Translations under genes and position numbers: made by a program
DNA from: Balneolaceae bacterium UBA7797
GTDB taxonomy: Bacteria; Bacteroidota; Rhodothermia; Balneolales; Balneolaceae
Length of the DNA stretch: 64,000 nucleotides
Direction of reading: 5' to 3'
NCBI GenBank assembly: GCA_002480645.1
Contig: DLCN01000024.1
Coordinates: 12,990 to 76,989 of the forward strand
Shown here: piece after piece, positions 45,549-55,044 of the stretch
Position numbering within the stretch: the first letter of the stretch is position 1
Layout: each line of letters starts with the position of its first letter
Notes under the pieces: model-generated
Database searches by the model: none
Seen by the model: the letters and a program-made list of their open reading frames with translations, nothing else
Told to the model about the DNA's origin: nothing

Positions 45549-47288
45549 ATGGAAGCAGTAAAAACAAGTGAAAAGACCACTCTTCAGGTAAAACGATTTA
45601 AACCATCCGAGAATCCGACAACCAACTTCTTCACAGAAGAACGTGGTTTAAAAGCATGGTTAACCACCGTTGACCATAAGAAGATCGGATTGATGTATTT
45701 AGGAGCCGTAGCGTTCTTTTTCGCATTAGCAGGATTTCTCGCTATTGCACTTAGAACTGAACTCTGGACTCCGGCAAAGACCTTCATAGAAGCCGATACG
45801 TACAACAAACTATTTACCCTTCACGGGGCAATGATGGTTTTCTTTGTATTGGTACCTAGTATACCGGCTGCTCTTGGTAACTTCATCTTACCAATGCAGC
45901 TTGGTGCAAAAGATGTAGCATTCCCACGATTGAACCTGGCCAGCTTTTATATCTACCTGATCGGCGCAGTGTTTACATTCATAGCACTGTTCATGGGTGG
46001 ATTTGATACCGGCTGGACCTTCTACACTCCTTACAGTTCCGATGGTGATTCAGCAACCGTGATCTGGGTAACATTAGGAGTATTTATTCTGGGATTCTCC
46101 TCTATCCTTACCTCTACAAACTTCATGACCACCATTCATAAGTTAAGAGCTCCCGGAATTACCTGGGACAAGCTCCCGCTGAATATCTGGGCGTTATATG
46201 CCACTTCTATCATTCAGATCCTTGCAACACCTGTACTTGCCATCACCATTCTTTTGTTGTCATTAGAGAACATCATGGATATCGGGATCTTTGATCCGGC
46301 TAAAGGTGGCGATCCTGTACTTTACCAGCATTTCTTCTGGTTCTACAGTCACCCTGCGGTGTATATTATGATCGTTCCCGGATTTGGGATCATCTCTGAA
46401 GTGATTACCACCTTCTCAAAGAAAACCATCTTCGGATACTGGGCCATTGCTCTTTCATCCTTAGCTATTGCATTTATCGGTTTCCTGGTTTGGGGTCACC
46501 ATATGTTCACATCAGGTCAAAGCCCGGTAGCAACTACCATTTTCTCTTTCCTGACCTTTCTTGTGGGTATTCCAACCGGTATTAAGATCTTCAACTGGGT
46601 CGCAACCCTGTACAAGGGCTCCATTGATATGAAGACTCCGATGCTATATGTATTCATCTTCTTATTCTTGTTCTCCATTGGTGGATTTACCGGAATTATG
46701 TTAGGTGCATTATCAGTGAATATTCACCTGCACGATACTTACTATGTTGTTGCTCACTTCCATTATGTGATGATGGGCGGTACTTTGATGGCACTACTTG
46801 CTGGTCTGCATTACTGGTGGCCAAAAATGACCGGTAAGATGTATAACGAAACTCTCGGTAAGGTAGCTGCAACCCTTATCTTTATCGGATTCAACATGAC
46901 CTTCCTGCCTCAGTTTGTAATGGGAGCGCAAGGTATGCCAAGACGATATTACAATTACATCGATCAGTTTACACCGTTCCACCAAACTTCAACTGTTGGT
47001 TCATATGTACTTGGTGTTGCCTTCCTGATCATTCTTTATTATCTGGTTAAATCTCTGATGTCAGATGAAAAAGCTCCTGCGAACCCATGGGAAAGCCGGG
47101 GATTGGAATGGCAGTCAACCTCTCCACCTGATCTGCATAACTTCGATCACACTCCGGTAGTGATCAATAAGCCATACGACTACCACCGCCCAATGGAAGA
47201 ATTCCAGTTAGGACTGGCAGTTGAGCATAATGGCCATGGCGAAGCTCATGATGTGGATGTAAAAGAAACTGAACAAGAAAACTCATAA
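45549..47288 (+). CDS. coxA: Cytochrome c oxidase subunit I, A2 type
   Basis: 579 residues, 12 membrane helices. Haem and copper ligands: His92 (LHGAM), His268 in YSHPAVY, His317/His318 in WGHHMF, His403 and His405 in VAHFHYVMMG. The D-channel Glu of HPEVY is replaced (residues 266-272 are YSHPAVY), the Tyr-Ser variant known from Rhodothermus and other A2-type enzymes. It reduces oxygen to water and pumps protons across the inner membrane. The His-rich C-terminal tail is typical of this operon type. Confidence 0.97.
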   Translation: MEAVKTSEKTTLQVKRFKPSENPTTNFFTEERGLKAWLTTVDHKKIGLMYLGAVAFFFALAGFLAIALRTELWTPAKTFIEADTYNKLFTLHGAMMVFFVLVPSIPAALGNFILPMQLGAKDVAFPRLNLASFYIYLIGAVFTFIALFMGGFDTGWTFYTPYSSDGDSATVIWVTLGVFILGFSSILTSTNFMTTIHKLRAPGITWDKLPLNIWALYATSIIQILATPVLAITILLLSLENIMDIGIFDPAKGGDPVLYQHFFWFYSHPAVYIMIVPGFGIISEVITTFSKKTIFGYWAIALSSLAIAFIGFLVWGHHMFTSGQSPVATTIFSFLTFLVGIPTGIKIFNWVATLYKGSIDMKTPMLYVFIFLFLFSIGGFTGIMLGALSVNIHLHDTYYVVAHFHYVMMGGTLMALLAGLHYWWPKMTGKMYNETLGKVAATLIFIGFNMTFLPQFVMGAQGMPRRYYNYIDQFTPFHQTSTVGSYVLGVAFLIILYYLVKSLMSDEKAPANPWESRGLEWQSTSPPDLHNFDHTPVVINKPYDYHRPMEEFQLGLAVEHNGHGEAHDVDVKETEQENS

Positions 47289-47301
47289 ACCAGAATTAAT
47301 A

Positions 47302-47967
47302 ATGGCGAATCATTCAGCAACTCACCCGGCTCATGTTCAGCACCATTTTGTAGATTCGGATCAGCAATTCGAATCTGCTAAGATGGGAATGTGGGTATTT
47401 CTGGTGAACGAAATCTTATTCTTCGGTGGACTTTTCACCGCTTATATCGTATTCAGAGCCTGGTATCCCGATCTGTTTACACAGGCAGCTCAGGAACTTA
47501 ATAAGCTTTGGGGTGGAGTTAACACCATCGTACTTATTGGTAGTAGTTTAACGGTTGCCATGGCGATCCGTTCTGCTCAAAAGAATCAAAAGCGTGGATT
47601 AGAGCTTAATCTCTTATTCACCATTATTCTGGCTTGTGTGTTCCTGGTAATTAAATATTTCGAATACGAACACAAACTGCATTTAGGTATTGCTCCCGGA
47701 TCATTCTGGAATCCTACTCCGGAGATTTTAGCTGAGCTATCTCATCCTAAAGCTAACATCTTCTTCAGTATCTATTACGTAATGACCGGTATTCACGGAT
47801 TACACGTACTGGTTGGTATCGGCTTAATGATCTGGTTGTATATCCGGGCCAGAAAAGGACATTTTAGTAGTGAATACTATACTCCGGTTGAGATCACCGG
47901 TCTTTATTGGCACCTGGTTGACCTTATCTGGATCTTCCTGTTCCCACTGTTATACTTAATTGAATGA
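47302..47967 (+). CDS. coxC: Cytochrome c oxidase subunit III
   Basis: 221 residues with five membrane helices, as in caa3-type subunit III. KMGMWVFLVNEILFFGGLFTAYIVFR is the conserved start, and SIYYVMTGIHGLHVLVGIGLMIWLY followed by YWHLVDLIWIFLFPLLYLIE is the conserved end, including the Glu near the lipid cleft. It stabilises subunit I and helps D-channel proton uptake. Spacing to coxA is 13 bp. Confidence 0.95.
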   Translation: MANHSATHPAHVQHHFVDSDQQFESAKMGMWVFLVNEILFFGGLFTAYIVFRAWYPDLFTQAAQELNKLWGGVNTIVLIGSSLTVAMAIRSAQKNQKRGLELNLLFTIILACVFLVIKYFEYEHKLHLGIAPGSFWNPTPEILAELSHPKANIFFSIYYVMTGIHGLHVLVGIGLMIWLYIRARKGHFSSEYYTPVEITGLYWHLVDLIWIFLFPLLYLIE

Positions 47968-47985
47968 TATTAGGAGATATTTAAA

Positions 47986-48300
47986 ATGAGCGCAGACAAT
48001 CATACACATCATATTGCAACCGCTAAACAGCTATGGACTGTAGGTATCGCCCTGGTCATTCTAACTCTGTTAACGGTAGTGGTTTCAAATTTACCCATTC
48101 CCTCCCCATTAGACATTATTGTAGCACTATCCATTGCTTTGGTTAAAGCTTTTCTGGTAGCTGCCTTCTTCATGGGACTTTACTGGGATGTGAAATTCAA
48201 CTCTATGCTGCTAATTGGAGCAGTTGTATTCTTTATTCTGATGGTTTCCGTCACCTTACTCGATACCTTGTATCGTGATGATGTAGTTCCTTCATTCTAA
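47986..48300 (+). CDS. coxD: Cytochrome c oxidase subunit IV (CoxD/CtaF type)
   Basis: 104 residues with three membrane helices: the first around LWTVGIALVILTLLTVVVSNL, the second around IIVALSIALVKAFLVAAFFMGLYWD, the third around MLLIGAVVFFILMVSVTLLDTLY. The segment KAFLVAAFFMGLYWD is the CtaF/COX4_pro signature. It is the final gene of the act-cox operon and is followed by a strong terminator. Confidence 0.92.
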   Translation: MSADNHTHHIATAKQLWTVGIALVILTLLTVVVSNLPIPSPLDIIVALSIALVKAFLVAAFFMGLYWDVKFNSMLLIGAVVFFILMVSVTLLDTLYRDDVVPSF

Positions 48301-48318
48301 GGAAAGATGACTTTATTT

Positions 48319-48352
48319 AAAGCCCCGTTCTAACCTGAGCGGGGCTTTTTTT
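48319..48352 (+). terminator. Terminator of the act-cox operon
   Basis: AAAGCCCCG (48319-48327) pairs with CGGGGCTTT (48340-48348), followed by T residues to 48352. It starts 18 bp after the coxD stop. Confidence 0.93.
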
Positions 48353-48412
48353 ATATTGTAAAACCTTTGGAAATTGGGTCGGATTATAGGCAACTTCAGA
48401 AAAAAAGAAAGT

Positions 48413-49288
48413 ATGAGTCTCAGTAAAACCAAGTTTGGCGATTTTGAGTTATTTACGATAGAAACAGGCGATTTTAAACTGGATGGTGGTGCCATGTTCG
48501 GAGTGGTTCCAAAAACACTCTGGTCCCGCTCGTTCGAGGTAGATGAAAAGAACAGGATCCCCATGACCATGCGTTGTCTGTTGATCAGATCAACCAAAAC
48601 GGACCGCATGTATCTTATCGATAACGGTGCCGGCTCAAAGTTCAATGATAAGATGAAAGACATCTATCAACTCGACAACTCTTCCAAAGAACTACACCGA
48701 TCACTTTCAGAGCATGGTTTTACTGTTTCAGATATTACCGATGTGATCTTTACACATCTTCACTTCGATCATTGCGGGGGCACCACTTATTATACAGAGG
48801 AAGGTGATTTGGAACATACCTTCCCTAATGCAACCTATCATGTGGCAGAGGCTCACTGGAAATCCGCTATTGAACCGAATGCAAGAGAGAAGGCCAGTTT
48901 TTTACCGGAAAATATCGGTCCGCTTCAGGAATCTGATAATCTGCATTTAGTACCTGAAGGCTATGAGTTTGAACCCGGACTGGATACTGTGATGGCAAAC
49001 GGTCATACTACAGCACAACAACTACCCAGAATTACGGATGGTACAAAGACCCTGATCTTCGTTGCCGATCTGCTCCCAACTCATGTTCATTTACCTCTGG
49101 CCTGGGTAATGGGGTACGATATGCGTCCTCTGGAAACTCTTGATGAAAAGGCCCGGTTCCTTAATGAAGCCATAGAAAAAGAATGGTTTTTATATCTCGA
49201 ACACGATATTGAAAAAGAGATCATCACCATCTCTACAGACGGTAGAAAATATACGGTGAAGGATTCCCTAACATTGAACGAGCTTTGA
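48413..49288 (+). CDS. Cytoplasmic metallo-beta-lactamase-fold hydrolase
   Basis: 291 residues from the ATG at 48413 (MSLSKTKFGDFELFTIETGDFKLDGGAMFGVVP). The canonical zinc site is complete: THLHFDHCGG (HxHxDH), a later His in NGHTTAQQ, Asp in FVADLLP and a terminal His in LEHD. The early GGAMFGVVPK and SRSF resemble the quorum-quenching-lactonase/MBL subgroup, but the substrate is not evident. It lacks a signal peptide. It is followed after 12 bp by the DUF4175 gene. Confidence 0.85.
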   Translation: MSLSKTKFGDFELFTIETGDFKLDGGAMFGVVPKTLWSRSFEVDEKNRIPMTMRCLLIRSTKTDRMYLIDNGAGSKFNDKMKDIYQLDNSSKELHRSLSEHGFTVSDITDVIFTHLHFDHCGGTTYYTEEGDLEHTFPNATYHVAEAHWKSAIEPNAREKASFLPENIGPLQESDNLHLVPEGYEFEPGLDTVMANGHTTAQQLPRITDGTKTLIFVADLLPTHVHLPLAWVMGYDMRPLETLDEKARFLNEAIEKEWFLYLEHDIEKEIITISTDGRKYTVKDSLTLNEL

Positions 49289-49300
49289 TCATACACCACC

Positions 49301-52300
49301 TTGAGTCAAACTAAAGGCACATATTCTACTGAAGAACTTAAGCGGATCCTGAAGAAAGCGCATCATCGTTTCGAGCGCTATAAAACGCTTTCAGTGCTGG
49401 CTAATATTTCTATAGTATTTATCGGTTGGCTACTGGTATTGTTATTTCTCGAGGATTGGCTCTATCTGAGTTCTCTGGAGAAGAGTGTATTGCTTAGTAT
49501 TCTCACACTTTTTTCCCTCTTCTTTTTGTTTCGGGGACTCAGATCGCTTCGCAAAGAAGATTTCATGACCTTCTACCGTCATTTTGCCTGGGATTCCAAA
49601 CTTGAACCACTTTCCTATGCACTTGACCTTGAGAAGGCTACAAACGCAAATCCTAAATTGGTTGAGGCCGCCATTTATAGAAACCTCGAGGAGATCGATG
49701 CGGATACCCTGGATTCCGAACTCTCTTCTTTTCTGGTAAACAACCGATACTTTCGAACACTGAAGAACAGCACGATACTGATCGGATTTCTACTTATGAG
49801 TCTGATCTTTACCGGACTTAAATACCCCGAACCTGCGATTCGGCTAGCCAATTTCTGGCAGAATTATGAAAAACCAAATCCCTTCCTTTTCACCGTTCAT
49901 CCCGGTAACACTACTGTTGAACAAGGTAGTGAATTCATTGTTTCTGTCGATTTTGAAGGTGACCTTCCTGAAAATATCACCCTTCGTTTAAAAAGCCCTG
50001 TCGAAACTGAGTTTCGTAGCCGGAGTCTGGAACGATCCGGAAATCTGTTCACCAGCATCCCGTTCGACCTGAACAACAATATTCACTATTACATTGAAAT
50101 GGATGGCTATCAAAGTGAGGAGTATGAGGCCAATGTCCAGCTTCGTCCCCGTTTCTCTGCACTTACCATTACAGTTGATCCTCCCTCCTACTCCCGGATA
50201 GAATCTGCAAGCTATCAGTATCCATTCGCTCAGATCCGGGCCCTTCAGGGTTCAGAACTAAGCATAAACGCAGTTAGTAATAAATCCCTGCGATCCTTAC
50301 TTCTGCTTACTTCTTCCGATAGTTTACTGATCACTCAGGACTCTTTGAATTCCTTTTCGCATAGCTTTACAATGACCCGTCCGGATACGGTCCATTTTGT
50401 TCTGGAGGATGAAAATTCATTGCGAAATAATAATCCTTTCAGATTCACGCTTCTCCCGCAGACCGATGAATCACCTTTTGTTGAGTTGATAGAACCATCT
50501 GCTTCCTTTGAAGCGGTAGAACCGGCTGAAATCGAATTACTGTACCGGGCTTCTGATGATTTTGGTCTCACATCCGGCGTACTAAAATACTCGCTGCAGA
50601 AAGCCTTCGTGGAAGAGCCCATTGAATTTGAGATCAACCTGAGTCGCCCTCAGAACAGAGTATTACAAAATCATAGTTGGGACCTGACAGCTCTGGATCT
50701 TAAACCCAAAGACAAACTGACCTTCTGGGTTGAAGTAAAAGATAACGACGGATATAACGGCTATAAAACAGGAACCTCTGAAATGATCACCCTCACAGTT
50801 CCCTCCCTCCTTGATTATTTCGATGATCTGGGAGAAAAGGAAGAGGACGTGAAAAGTGATCTGGAAGATGTATCTGAATCCTTCCGGCAAATGGAAGATC
50901 AATACCGGGAATTCAAGGAACAGCTTAAAGAAGATCCTGAGACCAATTACGAGCAGCGCAGGCAGTTAGAGGAAGTTCAACGTCAGCAGGAAGAGATCGA
51001 AAAAAGAGTGGAAGAGCTGAATGAAAAATTTGAACAGATCAAAGAAGAACTCAGTGAAAAGAATATGCTCTCTGAAGAAACCCTGCAGGCTTATCAGGAG
51101 CTTCAGAAGCTGATGGAAGAAATTGATGATCCGGCTTTTAAAGAAGCCTTGCAAAAGCTGCAGGAGAACATGAGCAACATGTCGCCGGATGAACTTCGTA
51201 AAGCACTGGAAGAAGCGGAATTCAATGAAGAGTTATACAAAGAACGCCTTGAACGAACGCTGGAACTCTTTAAACAATTAAAGCTGAACTCCGATCTTGA
51301 AAAACTTGCGCAAGCCTATGAAGATATGGCGCGTCAGGAAGAGGAAATCTCCACCGAAGAAGTGTCTGATGAAAAAAAAGGACTTCAACGCGAATCCATG
51401 ATGGAGCAGATCCGGCAACTTAAAGAACAGCTGGAGAATCTTTCACAAAACACTACTGATAAAACCAAAACAACGATTTCTGAGCTACAGGAATATTCTG
51501 ACGAGGAATTGAATAAGATCAGAGAACAGATGGAGAAGATGCTCAGCGAACTCCGGGAAAGTTCAGCTCAGAGCGAGGATAATCAGCAATCAGGTGAAGA
51601 GCAGTCAGAGAACGATTCACAAGAGAATTCAGAATCCGGTGAAAATGATGACTCCAGTAATAATAACGGGCAATCCCCTCAACCACAGCAACCACCCATT
51701 CAGCAACAACTCAAAAAACTGGCTGAAAGAACCCGGCAGACGATGTCGCAGATGAATCAGCAGCAGATGAACGTGAATATCGCGGGATTACAATATATTT
51801 TATATTCGTTGCTCGAATTATCCAATGAACAGGAAGAGCTGGTAACCTATGCCAATGTCACTGAGAACCGAAGTCCTGCCTATGTGGAATATGCCAGAGA
51901 TCAGAAGAATGTAGAAGATATTTTCCTGTCACTTTCCGATTCCCTGAGTCAGCTTTCGAAAGAGATCATGCAGTTCTCAAATCTCATCACTAAAAAGAAA
52001 ACAGAAGTAGAGCGCTACCTCACCTCTTCCCTCACTCAAATGGCGGAGAGAAATCAAAGTAAAGCCTCAGTTGCAACCCGACAGGCATTAGGTGGGATCA
52101 ATGAGATCTCTTTTCTTATCGCAAATCTGCTGGAGCAGCTTCAGAACTCTGATGGGAGTGGATCGGGTGGCGGCGGAATGAGTATGCAGCAGATGATGGA
52201 ACAGATGCAGCAAATGGGACAGGATCAACAGCAGATCAACCAGCAGATCCAGGAAATGATCAACGATCTGCAAGGAGAACGGCTGGGGCAGGATCAGATG

Positions 52301-52744
52301 GAGCGTCTGGATCAGATCTCGCGACAACAAAATGAGATCCGCAAACAACTACAGCAACTTCAGCAAAACGGTGAATTAGGTGGGGGTGACAAGATCGGCA
52401 GTGAGATCGAACGCATGATCGAACAAATGGAAGAGACCATCAACGATCTGCGTGGTGGCTCGGTGGATCCTACGCTTGTAGAGCGTCAGCAGAATATTCT
52501 TTCGAGAATGCTGCAAGCCGAAGATGCCCTGCAGGAACGAGACGAAGAAGAAAAGCGGGAAGGTACCACCGGATCGGAGATCACCCGGCCAACTCCACCT
52601 GAAATGACACTAGAGGAACTGGAAAAACAGATCAGAAACCGACTCAACGATCCAAATTTCACGAAGTATTCAGCGGATTACCAGAAACTGATCGAGAAGT
52701 ATTTTGAGCTGCTCAAGCAGGTGCAGGAGAAAGAAATTCAGTAA
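49301..52744 (+). CDS. DUF4175 large membrane-anchored coiled-coil protein
   Basis: 1147 residues starting at TTG (49301). Three hydrophobic segments lie near residues 32-50, 63-83 and 155-172. A beta-rich part with Ig-like domains follows (residues ~195-480), for example FLFTVHPGNTTVEQGSEFIVSV and PSYSRIESASYQYPFAQIRALQGSEL. From ~510 to the end it is very long coiled coil, rich in Glu, Gln and Lys, with low-complexity islands (SEDNQQSGEEQSEND around 765 and a Met/Gln-rich stretch around 965). This layout matches the DUF4175 proteins often found near Bat/MoxR-type genes; an envelope role is likely but unknown. Confidence 0.85.
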   Translation: MSQTKGTYSTEELKRILKKAHHRFERYKTLSVLANISIVFIGWLLVLLFLEDWLYLSSLEKSVLLSILTLFSLFFLFRGLRSLRKEDFMTFYRHFAWDSKLEPLSYALDLEKATNANPKLVEAAIYRNLEEIDADTLDSELSSFLVNNRYFRTLKNSTILIGFLLMSLIFTGLKYPEPAIRLANFWQNYEKPNPFLFTVHPGNTTVEQGSEFIVSVDFEGDLPENITLRLKSPVETEFRSRSLERSGNLFTSIPFDLNNNIHYYIEMDGYQSEEYEANVQLRPRFSALTITVDPPSYSRIESASYQYPFAQIRALQGSELSINAVSNKSLRSLLLLTSSDSLLITQDSLNSFSHSFTMTRPDTVHFVLEDENSLRNNNPFRFTLLPQTDESPFVELIEPSASFEAVEPAEIELLYRASDDFGLTSGVLKYSLQKAFVEEPIEFEINLSRPQNRVLQNHSWDLTALDLKPKDKLTFWVEVKDNDGYNGYKTGTSEMITLTVPSLLDYFDDLGEKEEDVKSDLEDVSESFRQMEDQYREFKEQLKEDPETNYEQRRQLEEVQRQQEEIEKRVEELNEKFEQIKEELSEKNMLSEETLQAYQELQKLMEEIDDPAFKEALQKLQENMSNMSPDELRKALEEAEFNEELYKERLERTLELFKQLKLNSDLEKLAQAYEDMARQEEEISTEEVSDEKKGLQRESMMEQIRQLKEQLENLSQNTTDKTKTTISELQEYSDEELNKIREQMEKMLSELRESSAQSEDNQQSGEEQSENDSQENSESGENDDSSNNNGQSPQPQQPPIQQQLKKLAERTRQTMSQMNQQQMNVNIAGLQYILYSLLELSNEQEELVTYANVTENRSPAYVEYARDQKNVEDIFLSLSDSLSQLSKEIMQFSNLITKKKTEVERYLTSSLTQMAERNQSKASVATRQALGGINEISFLIANLLEQLQNSDGSGSGGGGMSMQQMMEQMQQMGQDQQQINQQIQEMINDLQGERLGQDQMERLDQISRQQNEIRKQLQQLQQNGELGGGDKIGSEIERMIEQMEETINDLRGGSVDPTLVERQQNILSRMLQAEDALQERDEEEKREGTTGSEITRPTPPEMTLEELEKQIRNRLNDPNFTKYSADYQKLIEKYFELLKQVQEKEIQ

Positions 52745-52765
52745 AGTATCAGAATTGCCCTCTGA

Positions 52766-53518
52766 TTAAGCCCCTTCGTTCAGGTTATACTCGATGATGT
52801 TATGATATGCCTGTAAGACGGCCTTGGTCGACTTTTTGTTGATCACTGTAGCCACATCTTTTGTGATCTGCGCCGCATTGACCGGAGCAAATGGCAGCTT
52901 AACGATCTTCAGTCCCGGAATATCACCACTGGAATCACCGATATATGCGATCTCATTCAGTGAATACCCGAAATGTTCGGCCAGCATTTTAATACCGGCA
53001 CCTTTATTGGCTCCTTTTAAAATGATATTTACTGATACTTCCGTTTTGTGTACTTCAAAAATATCATAATGAGTAGATACATGATCAATGCTTTCTTCAA
53101 AGATCTTATCTACAATAGGAGTATCCTGATTGATAATACCTATATCCGTAAACTTGGCAAATTCAGGGATGGTATTAGGGTACTTGGGCATTACCACTTC
53201 TTTCGCCCATTGTTTTACTTCTTCCACCTGTCGTCGAACACCATCGTTCAGCACAGGAGTCCACGTTAATGTGTTTGTAGTAACGTCATACATCCCTCCG
53301 CCACTTTCAAACACGAATGGGATCCGGATGCCAAGGATCTGAGCCATAGCCTCGGCATAAGGCATGGGCCTGCCTGTACAAATACTCAGTTTTGGTATGG
53401 AAGGGTCAAGTTCACTTTTAAGATTCAGCTCTCTAATTCCTGAAAATGCTTCCCAATCCGGGGTGATGAACGGATCGGTAACACAACCATCCAGATCCGT
53501 AACGAATAGTTTTATCAT
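52766..53518 (-). CDS. HAD-superfamily hydrolase (Cof/MPGP-like)
   Basis: 250 residues. Motif I is FVTDLDGCVTD (nucleophile Asp8, acid Asp10). Motif II is the Thr in SICTGRP. The lysine of motif III lies in LKGANKGAGIKMLAEHFG, and motif IV is AYIGDSSGDIPGLK. The C2-type cap between them groups it with sugar- or phosphoglycerate-type phosphatases. It overlaps the VWA gene by 4 nt (ATGA at 53518-53515), so both are made from one transcript; a functional tie to the VWA protein is not obvious. Confidence 0.85.
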   Translation of the reverse strand: MIKLFVTDLDGCVTDPFITPDWEAFSGIRELNLKSELDPSIPKLSICTGRPMPYAEAMAQILGIRIPFVFESGGGMYDVTTNTLTWTPVLNDGVRRQVEEVKQWAKEVVMPKYPNTIPEFAKFTDIGIINQDTPIVDKIFEESIDHVSTHYDIFEVHKTEVSVNIILKGANKGAGIKMLAEHFGYSLNEIAYIGDSSGDIPGLKIVKLPFAPVNAAQITKDVATVINKKSTKAVLQAYHNIIEYNLNEGA

Positions 53519-54537
53519 ACTTTGTTTTTACGATAGTCTGGGAAAAATGCGTAGGCAATAAAGCATAATAATCCCAGCGCTCCCATCCATTGATATTGAT
53601 TTTTAAAGTCAGCGTACTCCTGACTGGAAAATTCTCCCTTTTCGAGTTCGTCCACACGGGCCAGAAAGGCATCTATTCCATCATTGCCTCTGGTGATCTC
53701 ATAATAGGCCCCATTTCCTTCATTGGCTATATTTCGAAGTACATCCCTCATTAAACTGGTAGTCACAACTTTCCCGTCCCGATCTCTTTTATAACCGATC
53801 AACTGTCCGGTACTCTCTTCATACAGTGGAATAGTGGTACCTTCTGAAGACCCGATCCCTAATGTGTACACCGATACATTATGATCGATCAATGCCTGTA
53901 GTGATTCCTCATACGACTGACCATGATCCTCACCATCCGAAATAATGAGCAACACTTTTGCTGCCTCGGTATTGCTTTCTTCCAGTGATTTAAATGCATC
54001 CAAAGCAGTTTCCATAGCGGCCTTAAAGTCGGTGGCTGAACTTGGCATCTGATCTGTATCTACAATTTCGAGAAATAACTTCAATGCTGAATAATCAAGA
54101 GTCATCGGACTTTGCAGATACGCTTCACCCGTAAACACCACCAAACCGACCCGGTCACCTTTTAAGCGCTGGATGAGTCGATTGATCTCAAATTTTGCTT
54201 TTTCCAGCCTGCTGGGACGTACATCCTCCGCATTCATACTTGCAGAAAGATCCAGAGCGATCAGCATATCAATTCCACGTCGTTTAACCTCGCGGACTTC
54301 CGTTCCAACCTTTGGCCCCGCATAGGCGATCAATACAAAAACCAATCCGGAAATGAATAAAATGGTGCGAACCATGGCACCAATCGACCAGTATCCCGTC
54401 CTTAAAGTATTAAACAAAGAGTCGCTGAAATACTGCTTCTGAAGTTTCCGTACACTTTTCCCTTTCCACCATAAAAGTACTACCAATAAAGGGATGAGTG
54501 CTAATAACCAAAGATATTCAGGATTTTCCCAGATCAT
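53515..54537 (-). CDS. BatA-like VWA-domain membrane protein
   Basis: 340 residues. Two N-terminal membrane helices (~8-24 and ~54-72), a VWA domain with the MIDAS motif DLSAS (96-100), the threonine position in TGEAYLQSPMT and the Asp of LIISDGEDHGQ, and a third helix at the C-terminus (WMGALGLLCFIAYAFF). This is the BatA/BatB arrangement. The usual partners (moxR-type ATPase, DUF58, BatB) are not adjacent: upstream there is only a decayed unrelated gene. Confidence 0.87.
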   Translation of the reverse strand: MIWENPEYLWLLALIPLLVVLLWWKGKSVRKLQKQYFSDSLFNTLRTGYWSIGAMVRTILFISGLVFVLIAYAGPKVGTEVREVKRRGIDMLIALDLSASMNAEDVRPSRLEKAKFEINRLIQRLKGDRVGLVVFTGEAYLQSPMTLDYSALKLFLEIVDTDQMPSSATDFKAAMETALDAFKSLEESNTEAAKVLLIISDGEDHGQSYEESLQALIDHNVSVYTLGIGSSEGTTIPLYEESTGQLIGYKRDRDGKVVTTSLMRDVLRNIANEGNGAYYEITRGNDGIDAFLARVDELEKGEFSSQEYADFKNQYQWMGALGLLCFIAYAFFPDYRKNKV

Positions 54538-54608
54538 AGATCAGAATTCTTGTTTAGTGTTGGTTGCTGGTTAAATTAATCATTATTAGTACTGTTATTC
54601 CAATTCGG

Positions 54609-54956
54609 CTATACATATTTGATGAAATTATAAATTCTTTTTCCTAATACTGAATACTGACTTTTTAAATCATCAAGTTCACTTTCATTGAAGTAAAGTT
54701 CTGAGATCATATTCAACCGGCTTATTGTCTCATCATATGAACTTTGAGCATATATCAAATATTTAATGAAATCCTGTTTGTATCTGCGCCTGCCACAACC
54801 TTCAACAATATTATCTTTTATACTTTTAGATGTTCGTTTTATCTGACTTCCTTATTCATATAATTCAAATTTTGGCAATTTTAGTGACATTTCATGAACA
54901 GAAAGTGCCAAATCATAAGACTGTTGATAAATTTATAATTCCCGATGACTTTTCAT
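54609..54956 (-). pseudogene. Decayed four-helix-bundle (23S rRNA IVS/S23 family) protein gene
   Basis: Reading the minus strand from the ATG at 54956 gives 115 codons up to a TAG at 54609-54611, the normal family length. Family motifs are plain: YQQSYDLALSVHEMSLKLPK, SKSIKDNIVEGCGRRRYK, FIKYLIYAQSSYDETISRLN. Two sense codons have become TAA, at codon 8 (54933-54935) and codon 35 (54852-54854); both sit where the family usually has Glu (GAA), so each is explained by one G-to-T change. No frameshift is seen. The rest of the 54540-55044 gap shows nothing I can identify. Confidence 0.85.
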
Positions 54957-55044
54957 CAGTACATTATGTAACTAGTAACCTTAAGCTTATTTACATCTGA
55001 ATATAATAATATTACTTAGTTACTTGTTGGTCTGCTGATTATTT

